DNA of 64,000 nucleotides from Circinella minor (GCA_016758965.1 JAEPRB010000074.1:62001-126000); one strand, 5' to 3'; counted from the first letter of the stretch, positions 16,527-29,369 are shown. Notes: generated by a model not told the origin, from the sequence alone. Made by a program: numbers and translations.

Positions 16527-17570
16527 GTAGACAGACTTGAGCCTAAAAATATACTATCTAAAATGCATGTTTCTCGTGATTTTGCATTGTGCTTCCTGAA
16601 AATGTAATAAAAGCAAGCAAGTTATGACGACCTTGAAATTTGTTTTGAAACATCTGAAAAAAACTTCATTTTGGTTCCAATCCAAAGAATTCATTATGAC
16701 ACTTTTACCTATAAGAGGTATCTTCAAGCAGCTACCATCTAATTCTGATTTTAAGACGTATAACTCTCTCATTCTAGGTGTGCTTCCTGATTCATTTCTC
16801 TTTCTTGAAAATGATAATCCACCTTTCCTTTATATCATTGCGTAAATTCGGATTCTGATTCGAATTTATTTGTATACAATTCTATAATTTGAAAAGCATC
16901 CTCTGAACAGATTTTTTTTATAATCTAGATATCCTTGCATATCAACTCCAAAAATTGCATTCACAAATTGCGCGATTTGCGACTCGCTGCCTATATTTTA
17001 GGTAATAGCAATTGTTCTTTAAAAAAGACTCTAAGGGGCCTCGCGCCTCGGTGTAATGGAAGAGTGCCTTATGACAAAGAAGAAAGCCAATGCCAACAGG
17101 TCCCCCGTTCGAGTCACGTCCAAGTCCTAGAAAGTGCCATACTAAGTCCTTAACATAGTCATTATATAGTTATATATATGTTTGTCATATTCACGTCTAC
17201 CCAACCATTGTTATAATGAAACTTCAGTGGCCGTCAATAAAATTCACTTCACATGCTGTGAATTCTTAAAAAAAAGACTCTAAATTACTTACAAAGTTGG
17301 ATGCTATTCTCGAATTCACTGATTCTTGGAGCTGGTTGGAGATACCTTTTATAGGTAAAAGTGTCATATGAATTCTTTGAATTGGAACCAAAATGAAGTT
17401 TTTTTTCAGATGTTTCAAAACAAATTTCAAGGTCGTCATAACTTGCTTGCTTTTATTAAATTTTCAGGAAGCACAATGCAAAACCACGAGAAACATGCAT
17501 TTTAGATAGTTAAAAGAAAGTCTACAGCGTATTTTTTCTACCCCTTTTTTTAAGGCTCAAATTTGTCTAC
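16527..17570. repeat. long imperfect inverted repeat with a SINE-like insertion in its spacer
   Basis: The arm at about 16527-16750 is repeated in reverse orientation at about 17318-17570. Matching blocks include GTAGACAGACTTGAGCC (left) against GTAGACAAATTTGAGCC (right, reversed), then ACTATCTAAAATGCATG, GCATTGTGCTTCCTGAAAAT, AGCAAGCAAGTTATGACG and ACATCTGAAAAAAACTTCAT, in the same order and with similar spacing. The right arm has about 35 extra bases near its outer end. Between the arms lie about 570 bp, of which 249 bp are the SINE-like element plus its target duplication. Identity is high inside the arms and fades at both ends. Frames in the arms are short and unrecognised. It could be a foldback or transposon remnant, or an inverted segmental duplication. 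Confidence 0.75.
17021..17283 (+). mobile_element. SINE-like retroelement, copy 1, with 14-bp target-site duplication
   Basis: The element body is about 17035-17269. It starts GGGGCCTCG and ends in an A-run after GAATTC. The 14-bp string AAAAAAGACTCTAA flanks it perfectly at 17021-17034 and 17270-17283. GTGTAATGGAAGAG (17051-17064) resembles the A box of a tRNA promoter, and CGTTCGAGTCA (17106-17116) resembles the B box (GGTTCGANTCC), 56 bases further on. Together these are the marks of a tRNA-derived SINE copied by LINE machinery. A second copy lies at 53339-53545. Compared with it, this copy has about 30 extra bases before the shared CAGTGGCCGTCAATAAAATT block. It carries no coding capacity. 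Confidence 0.8.
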
Positions 17571-20500
17571 CCATGTACTGTAGCGGTATCTATACATTTG
17601 GTGTCCACCAAAGAAACAAGTCTGGCAAGAACTTTTCCACACCGGTCTGCTTTACGCTATCCTTTAATCAATTATCAAAAATGCAAGAATTAGACAACAC
17701 ATCCCAGTAACACTTTTTTTTTCTATTTGCTCATACATCCTACTATATATCTAACGTGCGTATTGGGGTTATGGTTTCGATGAAAAACCTTTTCTCCCTC
17801 GGGATGTTGCTACACAGGCCGTCAATGCTATTCATACTCATACTAAACTATAACTTAAGTTCCTTTCTCTCTCTTCCTATTTTCTTTTCATTTCATTTTA
17901 TATCTTTACATATATAACGCAAAAAAAACACTTTTACATTACAACACTCTTTTCATTTTGCTTCTATTTATAACCTCTCTCTTATATTATTGTCACTTGC
18001 AGCCGCAATAACATCGTTTCTATTGAACATATTATTGTATTCAATAAAATATAACGGAGCTCTAATCAACTCTCATACAAAAAAATATATATATTTACTT
18101 TCATGTTTTTTACAAGTTACATTTGAAAAGCAATGTATTTGTTGGTTGAAAAGGTTTTGGGTTTGAGGAGGGTACTAGTGGACCTTTCTTTCTATAGTCT
18201 CATGAAAAGGCAGATCGACGTTACGTTCAAGTTTCATCGGACCATTTTAGACATTGTAAAAATCAAAGTATTACAAAGTTTTGAAAAAAAAATTCTTAAT
18301 GTTCATATATGATTTTCGGTGCTGAAAATGGAATTTTCCTTGGAAGATCGTCACTGAACCAAATGAAATAAACATGTATACAATATCATCAATCAACATT
18401 ATTTCTCAACAAATATGCATGAATGAGACATATAATTTATTAAAATTTTCATTGTGATGATAATGCATATCACCCTTTTTCAATATAACACTGCTGTGAG
18501 CCCACAAAGACAAAGAATGAATAATCTTGTCATTTTATTATTTTAGCATTGTTGTTTATTTTACACATTTTACTAGATAGAATTTCTGAAGTAGTATTAG
18601 GTCATTATAATCACAGAATTCGACGTTTCAACAACCCAAGGCTGATGCATGATCGACTTATTATTTTGAACTTTCTGATAAAATATTGACTTTATGCATG
18701 TTGATTTGACATTGAACGAACAAAAAAAAAATTATGGAGATTATAAATCCCGTTTAATAATAAATATGCTACATAAGAAACAGCCATGGGAAAGTATTTG
18801 TTCGGTAGTTGTGTTCTATGATGATTCCTTGTTCATGTCGATGCTGACAGTGATAACTAAGCTCTCCAATATGTTAGACTAAATATAATTAAATGCAAAA
18901 TACAGGTCATAGACGTGTCATTTATACTACGCCAAAAACATTTTTTCATCCCAGTTTACTAGCAACGATAGAAAAATAAGAAGATTAGAAAGGCAAATTT
19001 TGAATTTTGCACCAAAAATAGCTGTGAATGAATTAAAAGTTCAATTTATTTATATGCATAATGATATTTTATCATCTTAGTATATATCAAAGGAAAGAAC
19101 ATTTTGAAATACGCAGTGAATTTTCATAGTCATCCACCATTTTATTTAGTTTAAGACTTGAGTTCTCAAAGCGATGTAGTACATTTTCACTACTTTTGTC
19201 TACACTACGCTGATACTTTTTTTTTCAAGCGCAGGCAGTAATTTCTATCCCTTCGACTGATTTATTTCTATGACGATATATATATAATCTTTTGATGAAG
19301 AAAATGGTTTGGGTAATTAAATTTTACTAAACGAGATAATAGAATAAATTAACTGCAACTTTACATTTTCAAAGAAAAAAAAATACCTCGAGTGCCTCCT
19401 CAACAAGACTATACTAGCATGCAAGTATAATTAGATGACAGAACCGCATGTTAATAATTTTACTTCTTTCAAGCGAAACCAACTTTTTTTAAAAACGCTG
19501 AAATTCTTCATGAAGATTGTAATTACAGTGGGTAAATTACAATATAATAATACTTATAATAATTATGGATGGTATAAAACATAACGATTCTAGACTTAAA
19601 AGGACTGTGCCAGTTAGAACAGCTAAAAAATGCGTACATATAGAGCCAGGCATAATAGTAATTTTCTTTAATTAGTCTGGAAAGTTATCAATATTTTAAC
19701 TTTTCAAGTTATAATTAAACCATTGCCATCGTAATATAACGATCAAAATAAACTTATTCTTTTTTTATTTACGTATAAGGAGTTCATATGTAAAAAGGCT
19801 TCTTCTTTTCAAGTTGATAAGTTCGTAAAACATACTCGTTATTTGTCGTTATTCTTATCACTCGTAAAGAAAGAATCAGGGTACGTAATCTTTTTTTCCT
19901 GTACTTGGTGATGAAACGAGGATGGGGTAATAAGAAGATTCGTGAAGAAAAGAGCTGCATTAACTAGAGACATACAGATGGCTAAACCTTGAGCAGTATT
20001 GTAATACATAACAATATAAGGTTTCCAGGAAAAAACAAATGATATAGCAATAAGTAAAAATAAAGTAACAGCTTTTTAAATCTTTCGTCTAATACAATTG
20101 AATGGCAACATAATTTTCTTTATAAATATCATATGAGTATGACGACATTTATATTTTAATAGTATATGTATGATATATATACGAAGTAAAATGCGCAAAT
20201 TGGTGCTTTACATATCAAAATAGTTTGCTTCAGTAAGTTATTTCACTTAATATGGTACTACGTATATATTGAAGAGATGTTTGCAATAGCGTACACAAAT
20301 GCTATTGATGGATAATATTTTAGGAGTACTATCATATGATATGTAATACTTTTTTAACTTAAAAAAGATCGTCTTTTCTTTGTATAACCTGATCAGTTTT
20401 TAGTCATACACTCGTAACCTTTATTAGCAAAATCTTCAACTCTTTATTACTAGCGTATTTGTATATAGTGTAGTATACATTCTCAAATTATTTGTGGGGG

Positions 20501-23157
20501 GAAGATAAAGAAGAAAAATGATCCATTGGGGATCTTTACGTCTCAGAAGATACTTCTTTTTTTTTGTGGAACAGTATCTAATAAGGCGTTATAATTTATT
20601 ATATGTATATAGATATAGTGTCAACGGGAACTTACTTCCCGCATATCATACGCCAATCCATTACCGTATATTCAAATATATTGTTTCAAAAATAGTAGTA
20701 TTATTTAAGAGCTCTTTTACCAGGACTCAATCCTAGTTCAAGAAAGTATATTACTAGCGAAAGAAAAATAATGAAAAATATCAACAAATATATGCTTCTA
20801 CATTACTACATTACTATTAAATAGTTGCTAGTGTTGTGATGACAAGAAAGAAAAATTATTCATGTTGTTGCTTACTGACAACAGGAAGTGAATGTCTGAT
20901 AAGATCAGTTTTTCTATGACTTCTATTTCCACGATATAACATGATAATCAACGGTTTTCTTCTAGGTCGCCAAAAATAAAACCATTCTATTACCTTTTAT
21001 TATTATAATACAACGTCGGAGTGTATGGTAGAAGTTAAAAGATCATGCGAAGCTTAGACACTTTATTTTCCCGGCCTATTGTGCCCAAGTACGTATAGTC
21101 AATATAATCAATGTCAATAAAAATACCATAGTATGTCATCTAAATTCATTTGTTTGGCCTTACAGGAATTACACTGCTAAAGAACCAGAGAAGTATTATT
21201 AGTTAGTAAAGCAAGTATGTCCTAGTCTCTTGTTAAAATCTTCACCTATCAACTCAACGGAAAAAATTTGGTCACTAAGGGTGGGAAAAACATATTCTAT
21301 TTCAAGTATAGTTATAATTCACTAGATTAACCAGGCCAGTAACAATTATTATTAAATGAATATTATATTTATTAATGAAATATGCGGAAAAGCATTGTTG
21401 TATTTAATATTTTGAATATGAAAATTGATGGAAAGAGTCACCTACAATTGTCATTTTTTTCGTACATTAGTGAGAGGAACATATGGTATATGATCTTAGA
21501 GGGGAAAATGCTATATAATAGAATTCTATCAAGTTAGATAACTCTTAGTTACTAGAAAAATTTAAAAATAAACTCGGCGAAATTGGCAGAGTTCTTATTT
21601 TTGAACAGCGTAATAAAAAACCACTCTCTACCACACTATTAGATACACTTGTATTTGTCTATATCGGAGCTAGTATGATGAATTTCCTATCTTATTACAT
21701 TTACAGGCACTTTTTGAACGAAGTATTAATAATAAATAAATAAAGTACAGTTAGTTGAGTGCACAACATAAATAATGTACTAATAGATTAGACCATAATG
21801 ATTTACGCCGAGAGAATCAGCAATGGGGTGTACTGGTAAAAAGTTATTTTTAACCTCGCAGAAATCCTTCTATATTAGTACTATAATCAAGCACAAACAT
21901 AAAATTACAGCGGACGCAGTAATAATAGCAACAGTGTCAAAAAAAATACGCTGTATAGTGCTATGTTGATAAAAGGTCGATAAAAAAATGTGTGTTAGAA
22001 TTTCGGATAAATAAGCGGTTCGATTACAACGTGAGAATAAAAAAAAAAGATAAGATATTATAAACATGTGCACTTAACCATGACTTTCCATCTTGAGAAA
22101 GAAAAGTCCTTCAAACTGGAGATTAGAAAAATACAAAATGAAAATCTATTCGATTCTACAGAGTTAATGGGAGGGTGAGTATGAGGGAAATGATGGCAAG
22201 TGCGCCTTTTTTTGTGCGAAAGTTTCTTAATTCAGGGAGTCCTTGTGGCACATAGAGTGTTACCAGGAAAACTCATGTGAAACGATTACCATTTTTAGAC
22301 AGCTCCGATACTCGGTTAGTGTGTGGGGAATCAATCGGCTTAAAAACGCGGAGGAGCTACAGTAATCTCTTTAATGATAAAAATTGAGAGAAACTCAAAT
22401 AATTGAAGAATATTAGTATGGTAAAAGAAAGAAGTATTCTAAAATTGGGGGGATTTGACTGAAAAGTCGATAATAAAGTTAAGAGGGAGCGAAAACGGAA
22501 AAGCTGTTAAATTTCGATTTTTGTTGGTCAGAGTCGTACTTGAACAAAAAACAAACATCGCTGCATAGAGAGCAGGGAAAAGCTTTTCCCACTCTTCGTC
22601 ATTACGTGATGTCGAGAAATAATATATGAACCGACAGTATCAGATAGCTTTTGTCTTGTAAAAAATAGGGAAATTACAAAGTAGCATATATTCTCTTGCG
22701 CTATTCAGCTCATTTAGTAGTTTGTTTCCACATCGAGCATATCTTTTTTTTTTTTTTTGCTCCGTAATCTTCCCGTGCAATTATTCAAGAGTAACCCAGA
22801 AATCCCCCAAAAAAAAAGGGCAAAAGTAACGGCAAAAAGATGTGCATTAGTTTTGATAAACAAATGCAGCGAAATAAAATAACTTACGTGTTAATGAGCG
22901 TCGTGGGTGGGACGAGGTGAGATGGTGTAATTTTTTTTTACCCCGCAAAATAAAAGTATTAACATTTGATCGCATATTATAGTTTAGGAGCAAATTACAA
23001 GGGGCGTTACAATCCCCCAATAAATAACTTAGATCAACAATGAAACAACTTTGATAGCAAGGTTTACGAATACACACATGCCTTTTCTGCTATAATTACT
23101 CCTTCTCACTCTCTCTTTTTGCGGGCGGGAAAATTACCGGAAACCCAAATCGAAACC
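17571..23157. other. 5.6-kb gene-free AT-rich region
   Basis: No convincing exon or RNA gene is seen on either strand. Open frames are at most about 80 codons and low in complexity. The stretch has scattered poly-A/T runs. I looked for tRNA B-box strings and found none with a cloverleaf around it. The last kilobase is presumably the upstream control region of the bZIP gene. Confidence 0.45.
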
Positions 23158-23167
23158 TATATAAATA
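23158..23167 (+). promoter_or_regulatory. TATA box of the bZIP gene
   Basis: TATATAAATA lies 116 bp upstream of the ATG at 23274, with no ATG in between. This supports the chosen start; in-frame codons further upstream (from 23205) have no ATG. Confidence 0.45.
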
Positions 23168-23273
23168 ACAAACTACCTTCTTCTTCCCATAGTTTTGTTC
23201 TTCGTTGCCTTATAAAAGAAATATATATTCTTTTATTTTCTGTTTTTATTTTTATTCTTTTCTGCTTTACATT

Positions 23274-24977
23274 ATGATCGAAGCTTTACCTATTAACAGC
23301 AACGATAACTCATCAAAGAAAAAGCCTGGCAGAAAACCCAATCCAGCATCACCCGCATTACGAAAAGCACAAAATCGGGCAGCACAACGCGCTTTCCGGG
23401 AACGTAAAGAGCGACATATAGTAGAACTCGAGGAGACTAGTAAAGCTTTACGAGAACAACGTGACAAATTATTAAGCGAAAATAAAGAGTTACGTAGTAG
23501 TGTCGGCGTACTTGGTTACGAAGGTTGGCATCTCAAGGGTCTTGTATTAAGTCTCCAGTTGGTCTGTCTATTGCAAAATGTAAAAATCCCCAATCATACC
23601 CCCTACTTGGAACATAGTTACTTACGCGAAACAATGTTGAATACTTCGACACCTGAAATTATTTCAGCTTATGTCAAGGCAAAGGAATTGCATGGATTGC
23701 CATCAACAGACAAAGATAAGCAATCGAAATCATCCCCCACAATGGCATCACCTCAACGTGGTCAATATCTTTCAACAGGTGTGATTATCGTTGACCGTGA
23801 TAGTGTACGTACTGTTATTGGAAATAGAATTTCTACACGTATCCGCGCAACACCACCACCTCAACCACCACAACAGCAACAAATACAAGCTACTGCTTCG
23901 CCCAGTCGTCGACGTTCATCTACAGCCACATCAGCTTCCATGAATTCATCCATCGATATTGAAGATGATCGGAGTGATGATGAAGAGGGTAGCAAGTCGC
24001 CTACTTTTAGTGCCCGGCCCATCATGTTGACACGAGAACCAATACCATCATTTAATTTGGCTAGCTTTCAAACAATGCGTTTACGTTTACAATTACAAGC
24101 TGTATGTGATAAAATGGGAGATAAGGCTTTCAAGTTAGAACCTACAGTGTTACAGGTAGATTATGTATTTATTTAAAAAGTTATGTTTCCCCAAGAACGC
24201 GGACTGATTGATCTATGTGTGTGCGTGTGATACTCATATTTTACTATTTGGCATACAAATAAATTTTTATTATATTTAGCTCACAGTACCCCATGACTTA
24301 AGAATTGACTTGATACCCATTGCTGCAATGCGCGATCGAATGATATTATTCCATGACCTGTATAATATTGATGAATGTTTTCGAACGCTTCTGGATGGAA
24401 TGGTATATGTGGAAGGAGATCCTTTAAGCTCATCAAGTTGGACATTCCCAGCCGAGTTTTACGAAAAGTTTTGGTTTTTAACACACGACTACAGCGCAGA
24501 AGAAATCAAGAAACGATGGCCAGGATTGGAAAAGGGTAAAGTAGATAAAATATTGGCTAACGTGGTGTCTTTTGCTGGCGAATCATCACAACAAAATTTT
24601 CAAAGCAATGCATTAGCAACGGGTTTATTACCACCTTCAATGAGTAACTTTTTCGATAATCCAGATGCTTTCAATAATTTTGCTATTGATCAACCTTCCC
24701 ACTATCCTCCTTCACTCTCATCTGACGGTATCATTTCTAGCGCTTCGGAAGCTGACTCATATCTAGTTGATGGAAACCATGATGATACTATAGAGGCAAA
24801 TGTTGACAAGTCCATTATGATTCCAGTAGAAGATGATGATCAAGATTTATCATGGGATGACATGGTAAATGTGAATGATATCGGTATGTACTATTATTTT
24901 ATTTACAGTTGTTTTTTCATGATAATAATATTTATTAATGTTATTTTTTATTTGGCTAATTAGAAATGGAAGATTAA
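23274..24977 (+). CDS. Yap/Pap1-type bZIP transcription factor with C-terminal DUF3425-like domain
   Basis: Exons 23274-24155, 24280-24883 and 24964-24977 give 1500 nt, 499 aa; the last exon codes only for the end EMED. The basic region ALRKAQNRAAQRAFRERKER (residues 28-47) has the NxxAQxxFR signature of the fungal Yap/PAP1 family, followed by a short leucine zipper (residues 48-75). The middle is low in complexity (PPPQPPQQQQ, Ser-rich, acidic). From about residue 295, HDLRIDLIPIAAMRDRMI and the following 90 residues resemble the DUF3425 domain found C-terminal to bZIPs in filamentous fungi. The end is acidic (VEDDDQDLSWDDM), a possible activation segment. No clear Cys-rich redox domain as in Yap1/Pap1 is seen, so an oxidative-stress role cannot be assumed. 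Confidence 0.9.
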
Positions 24978-27900
24978 AACCGCAAAAAAAAAAGCCTGGA
25001 GCATAAACTCAAAAAAAAAAAAAATACAAGTATTTTTTATTATGTTGTACATTAAACTTAGATATACCCTCCCATAACCACCATATGACATGTATTATAG
25101 TACCCCTTTTTTTCTCATTATCCTCATATTTTTTATGTTTAATCGCATTTCTCTGTTGTTTTATAATTATTATATGCATTAGTAAAATATACTGTTTCCC
25201 AGTCGTAAATGTTTTGCTCAAAAATTTTGCTATTAAGCTGATCCATTGTCATCATTGCCACGAGTCGTAGCAGCAGGAGCGTACCATTTTTTGTCTTACC
25301 CCAAATATACGTAAAAGTAATAATTTAAGTTTAATACTGTTAAGGAAAGTAAAAAAAAAATGACAATGGATCTGTCAATTAGGAAAACAGTTTTCCAAAT
25401 GTAAGTTGGGTAACCTTAGATATACACACGACTTCTTGTATCTAAAAAAAGGCAGGTTTTGTGTAACAGGAGATGTTATTTCTTTTATTCTCAAATATAA
25501 CATACTGCTACAGTTTGTGAACATGTTCAAACACCTTTTTTTTTTTGTCATCCGCGGAAAAAATTGTAAGTTACGTATAAGAAAAAAGTATAGTATGTCA
25601 TGAAAAATTAGTATCGTTTTTTTTATATGTATAAATTTTAATTTTTTGGATTATATTTTTGTTCTTAATATTCTTTACAGCATGTATAGAAGGGAAATTT
25701 TTTTATATATAATCTAACAGCGTATTATAAATCTATTTACGATCTAAGCTTGTCCAATAATCATTCTCTGACAATCTGGATACAATATTTTTTTCACACG
25801 AATGATAAAAACCTTATATGACCTAGACCGGCGCGTATATCCGTCTTTCTTCTGCCATTTTACGAGAAAGCTCATATTATATCGCATATAACCAGCCCAT
25901 ACATTCTTTTCACTTTTCCCTTCTGCTACGAAAATTTCTATATATATAGTAGACTTTTCTTGAAGTTACGAACTATCATGTCAATGGTAGCGTAGCAACT
26001 TCGAAAACAGAAATAGGAATCAAATCAACTACACTTAAAATTAAGGTGATATACATAAACTCTAAGATGGTTTCGTTCTTTGATAATAAAAATTACTCTG
26101 ATTAAATTACTGCATATATACCTTTTTACATGCTAAATTTATATAATACGAGATAAAAAAAATTGTATACTGTCAATAAAATAAAGCTTTTTTTATGAGT
26201 AAATGAATTTTGAACTCTTTTTTTTTTCATTTTACTATCGCCGTAGATCATTCCTTTTTGTTGATCATCTGGGAAAATTCGGTACACTTTATGCAGCCCC
26301 AAAATATATTGTGTAACAGGACAGCAATTTTTTTTTACAGTAAACAATTTATTCGAAGATCTCGGTCTAACGTAGTGTCTTGAACTGTATTTTAAAAAAA
26401 TTGACTAGTATTTTGCAATTTTAACATAAAATTTCTTATAAAATATCTCTGGCTTTATTTTATCTTCAATAAGCAGATTGCTTTGCTATCAATAAGTAAG
26501 GCTAGCATTATATTAAATAAGAGTCAGATCAAGTGCATACCACGAAAAGAATCAGCTCAGTACAATCAACATTATCACTACTAAATCGCAGTACGTAGCT
26601 GTGATTTTTTCTTAAATACAACCAACCATACGAGGAGCTTTATCATTTTTCAAAAAATAGTAACAAGGACAACAGGAACAAAAAGAGCTGTCACTTCTTT
26701 TTTTACCAGGTTATTTATTAGTTATTCAATCTACGTATCACACTTCCTTAAATCGTTTTGATATACATAGGACTCGTTGAATAATATCGCTCCTCTCAAT
26801 CCATATACGCAACATTTTTTTATATACAAATTGTGTGTTGACAGTGAGGAATAATACATAAATAGATATTCATATGTGTTTAGAATTAAAAACTGTCATG
26901 TAAATTTTAAATAATATTTATCGACATGTGCAAAATATCTGCAAACATTTCCCTGTTCATCTTTTCATGTTGAAGATATTTACTGTACGTGCTGTGCTTT
27001 TTATAACTTTTACAAACTATTGTGTTAGGTCATATTTTCTATTAGCAGTAATAAGCTTTATTTTTAGAAATATATCAATCAATTACATCGCGAAAATCAT
27101 TTCGAATCTTTGCTACCAAAAACCAATAAAGCTCTGAAAGATAGTATTCGTAAGTTATTCATATCGTATCGTTGATTTTTGTATTAACTGTAACATAACA
27201 AAAAGTCTAAAGTACCTTATTTGGGTTATGTTGACTGCGATATTGTCATGGGATCGTTTAATTCTGTATTATAAACTTTTGGGAACTCTTTATAAAATAC
27301 AGAAATTCGAAGACCTTCTTTTTGGCTAAAAAAACGGTTCTTTTTTTACGAGTTCCGATGAAAACAATAGCTTTTTTATACGGTAGTATTTCTTTTTTTC
27401 TTTACATACAACAGTAAGCCGTAGCTCTGTGTATTGCGCATTTCGGTTTTTACACTTCTTTTTTTTTTGGGGGGGGGTGGAGAGAGAAAGTGAGGGCAGC
27501 GCTCACAACAGAATTTGTGGTAAGAAAAAGGGGAAAATAAAAATTCTAGTACACGACTGAGATATGGTTTTCTGGAAAGCTCAAAGCAGGTCAAGTTAAG
27601 ACAAAAAGACCAATTTTAACAAGAACACGTTTGTTTATTATAATAAAATCATAACTTATACTTATTGGTTGCTATGTAATTTTTCTATTATAATGAAAAG
27701 AATCATTATTATCAAAGAATATGAGGAGGAAATATAAAGATAGAGTAGTGAAAAGTTTATATATGATTATCAAAATTATTTCTCTAATTCAAAAAGCGTC
27801 TGTACCTTTATAAAAAAAAGGAAGACTGATTGTGAAACAAATGCCTTGGGACTCTACAGCAAACAGCGATTTCGTAATTTGTTTTTTTTAATGGGTTTCC

Positions 27901-28350
27901 TTTTTTTTTTGTTTGATTGCCATTGCTTGGTTCAAAAGAACATCGGATATGGAGGTGATAACATGTTTTTAAAACATTGATACAGTACTGTATCTTCTGC
28001 TAAACGAGGTTAAAAGTAGCAAACAAAATTTTATTCTTCCATGACGCTTTACTTTGGCTATTAGTATATAAATTATAAGTCTACTGTGAAACTTGGTTGC
28101 TTGATAAAAGGGTTAAAAAAATCGAAGATGTTGCTTTAGTTCCATACACTATATGATATATTTTATTTGAATTTCATTTGTGTAGTTTAATTGATATTAT
28201 ATAAAGAGAAATAACTAATAAACTATTGTATCTGATTTACTATTGCTACTAATGGTAGATTAATAACAGTTGTAATTAAATTTTTTGATGAATTGAAACT
28301 CGGTCGGGACATATGAATACAATATAACCACTTTTTATTCATTATTTATT
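24978..28350. other. 3.4-kb gene-free AT-rich region
   Basis: Between the bZIP and GEP4 genes I find no frame above about 75 codons, no exon series and no RNA gene. There is a G-run (GGGGGGGGG next to a T-run) near 27463-27479 and many homopolymer tracts. The first few hundred bases are the bZIP 3' UTR. Confidence 0.45.
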
Positions 28351-29369
28351 ATGGTACAAAGTGTCAATGTACCTGGAATTGTCAATGCTTTTCGAGTATT
28401 ATGGAATCCAAGTCTTGCTATGCCACATATTATTGTCAATGGTAATCATTAATTATCTTGCTTTATAAAAGTAGAAAAATAAATGATGTTTAAAGTGTAC
28501 TAAAACCTAAAACTATTAGACATTCGAAACATTCACTTTCAGCAACTTAAGAATCAAGGACAAATTCAAGCAATGGCATTTGATAAAGATAATTGCTTAA
28601 CAGCACCTTATATTCCTGAAATTCATCCACCTTTCAAGGTTAGTATTATTATTATTATTATTATTATAGAACGAAGAACAATGGGGAATAGTTTGTTATT
28701 AATAATCACCAGAAAAAAAAATAGAAAGCATGGGCTGAGTGTAAAGAAACATTCGGTAAAGAAAACATTGGAATTGTTTCTAATTCTGCAGGAACAAATG
28801 ACGATGTTGATTATACAGATAAGTTCATTTATTAATATATGATTTATACATATATCTCTGTTTCCACCCGATTTAACAAGCAATTCAATGATTCTTACCC
28901 ATCTTCTATTTTTACACAAGCCAACAAGTTAGAGAATTCTTTAGGTGTTCCTGTATTACGACATAGTGAAAAGAAACCATCTGGTGGTGAAGCTTTAGTG
29001 AAGCATTTTGATAATGTATCAGGACAACAAAATATTGCTATGGTTGGAGATCGAATATTAACAGATGTTCTTTTTGGCAATTTGAATGGAAACTTAACTA
29101 TTTGGACAAGTCAAATAGTGACAGAGAAAGGGGATAATAAAGCAGCATTATTTGTAAGTATAGTAATTGCAGTAGTGGATCTATTTTATTTGTATTAATT
29201 TATTTCATTTATAAATTAAGTTGAAATGACTAATGGATGTTTTACGTATTATGTTTAGTTTCGACGTGTAGAGCACGGGTTAATTCGATTTTTACAAAAA
29301 ATGAACGTGCAACCACCACAACACCCTGCAACAACGAAAGCAACAGCTAGTGACTATACTCGATCATAA
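28351..29369 (+). CDS. GEP4: GEP4-like mitochondrial phosphatidylglycerophosphatase
   Basis: Exons 28351-28441, 28520-28638, 28725-28818, 28918-29153 and 29259-29369 give 651 nt, 216 aa. The N-terminus (VPGIVNAFRVLWNPSLAMPH) matches the start of yeast Gep4. The HAD motifs are present: motif I AFDKDNCLT (nucleophile Asp52, Asp54), motif II VSNSAGTND, the conserved Lys in PVLRHSEKKPSGG, and motif IV MVGDRILTDVLFGN. Gep4 removes phosphate from phosphatidylglycerophosphate at the mitochondrial inner membrane to make phosphatidylglycerol for cardiolipin. The third intron (28819-28917) begins AT and ends AC. No GT-AG choice there gives both an open frame and the family sequence, while AT-AC gives DYTEANKLENSLGVPVLRH, which fits the family. 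Length is close to the usual 185-220 aa. Confidence 0.92.
28819..28917 (+). other. apparent AT-AC intron in the GEP4 gene
   Basis: The exon before it ends TATACAG and the intron begins ATAAGTTC. The intron ends TTTTTACAC and the next exon begins AAGCCAACAAG. With these borders the split codon is G + AA (Glu) and the frame is kept. The donor ATAAGT looks like the U2-type AT-AC class, not the U12 form ATATCC. A CTTAC string at 28894-28898, 20 bp from the end, could be the branch site. A less likely choice is ATAAGT to the AG at 28919-28920, dropping one residue. Confidence 0.65.

Noticed and set aside
16554..16845. Two overlapping 70-codon frames on opposite strands
   Set aside because: Both lie in an arm of the inverted repeat, show no family features, and are broken in the other arm.
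17100..17120. tRNA gene suggested by GTTCGAGTC
   Set aside because: No acceptor or anticodon stem can be formed around it, the A-to-B-box spacing is too long, and the same block recurs in the second SINE-like copy.
28801..28920. GT-AG splicing of the third GEP4 intron using the GT at 28823
   Set aside because: Joining it to the AG at 28920 shifts the frame out of the conserved PVLRHSEKK region; the donor GT at 28806 joined to the AG at 28928 would delete conserved residues.
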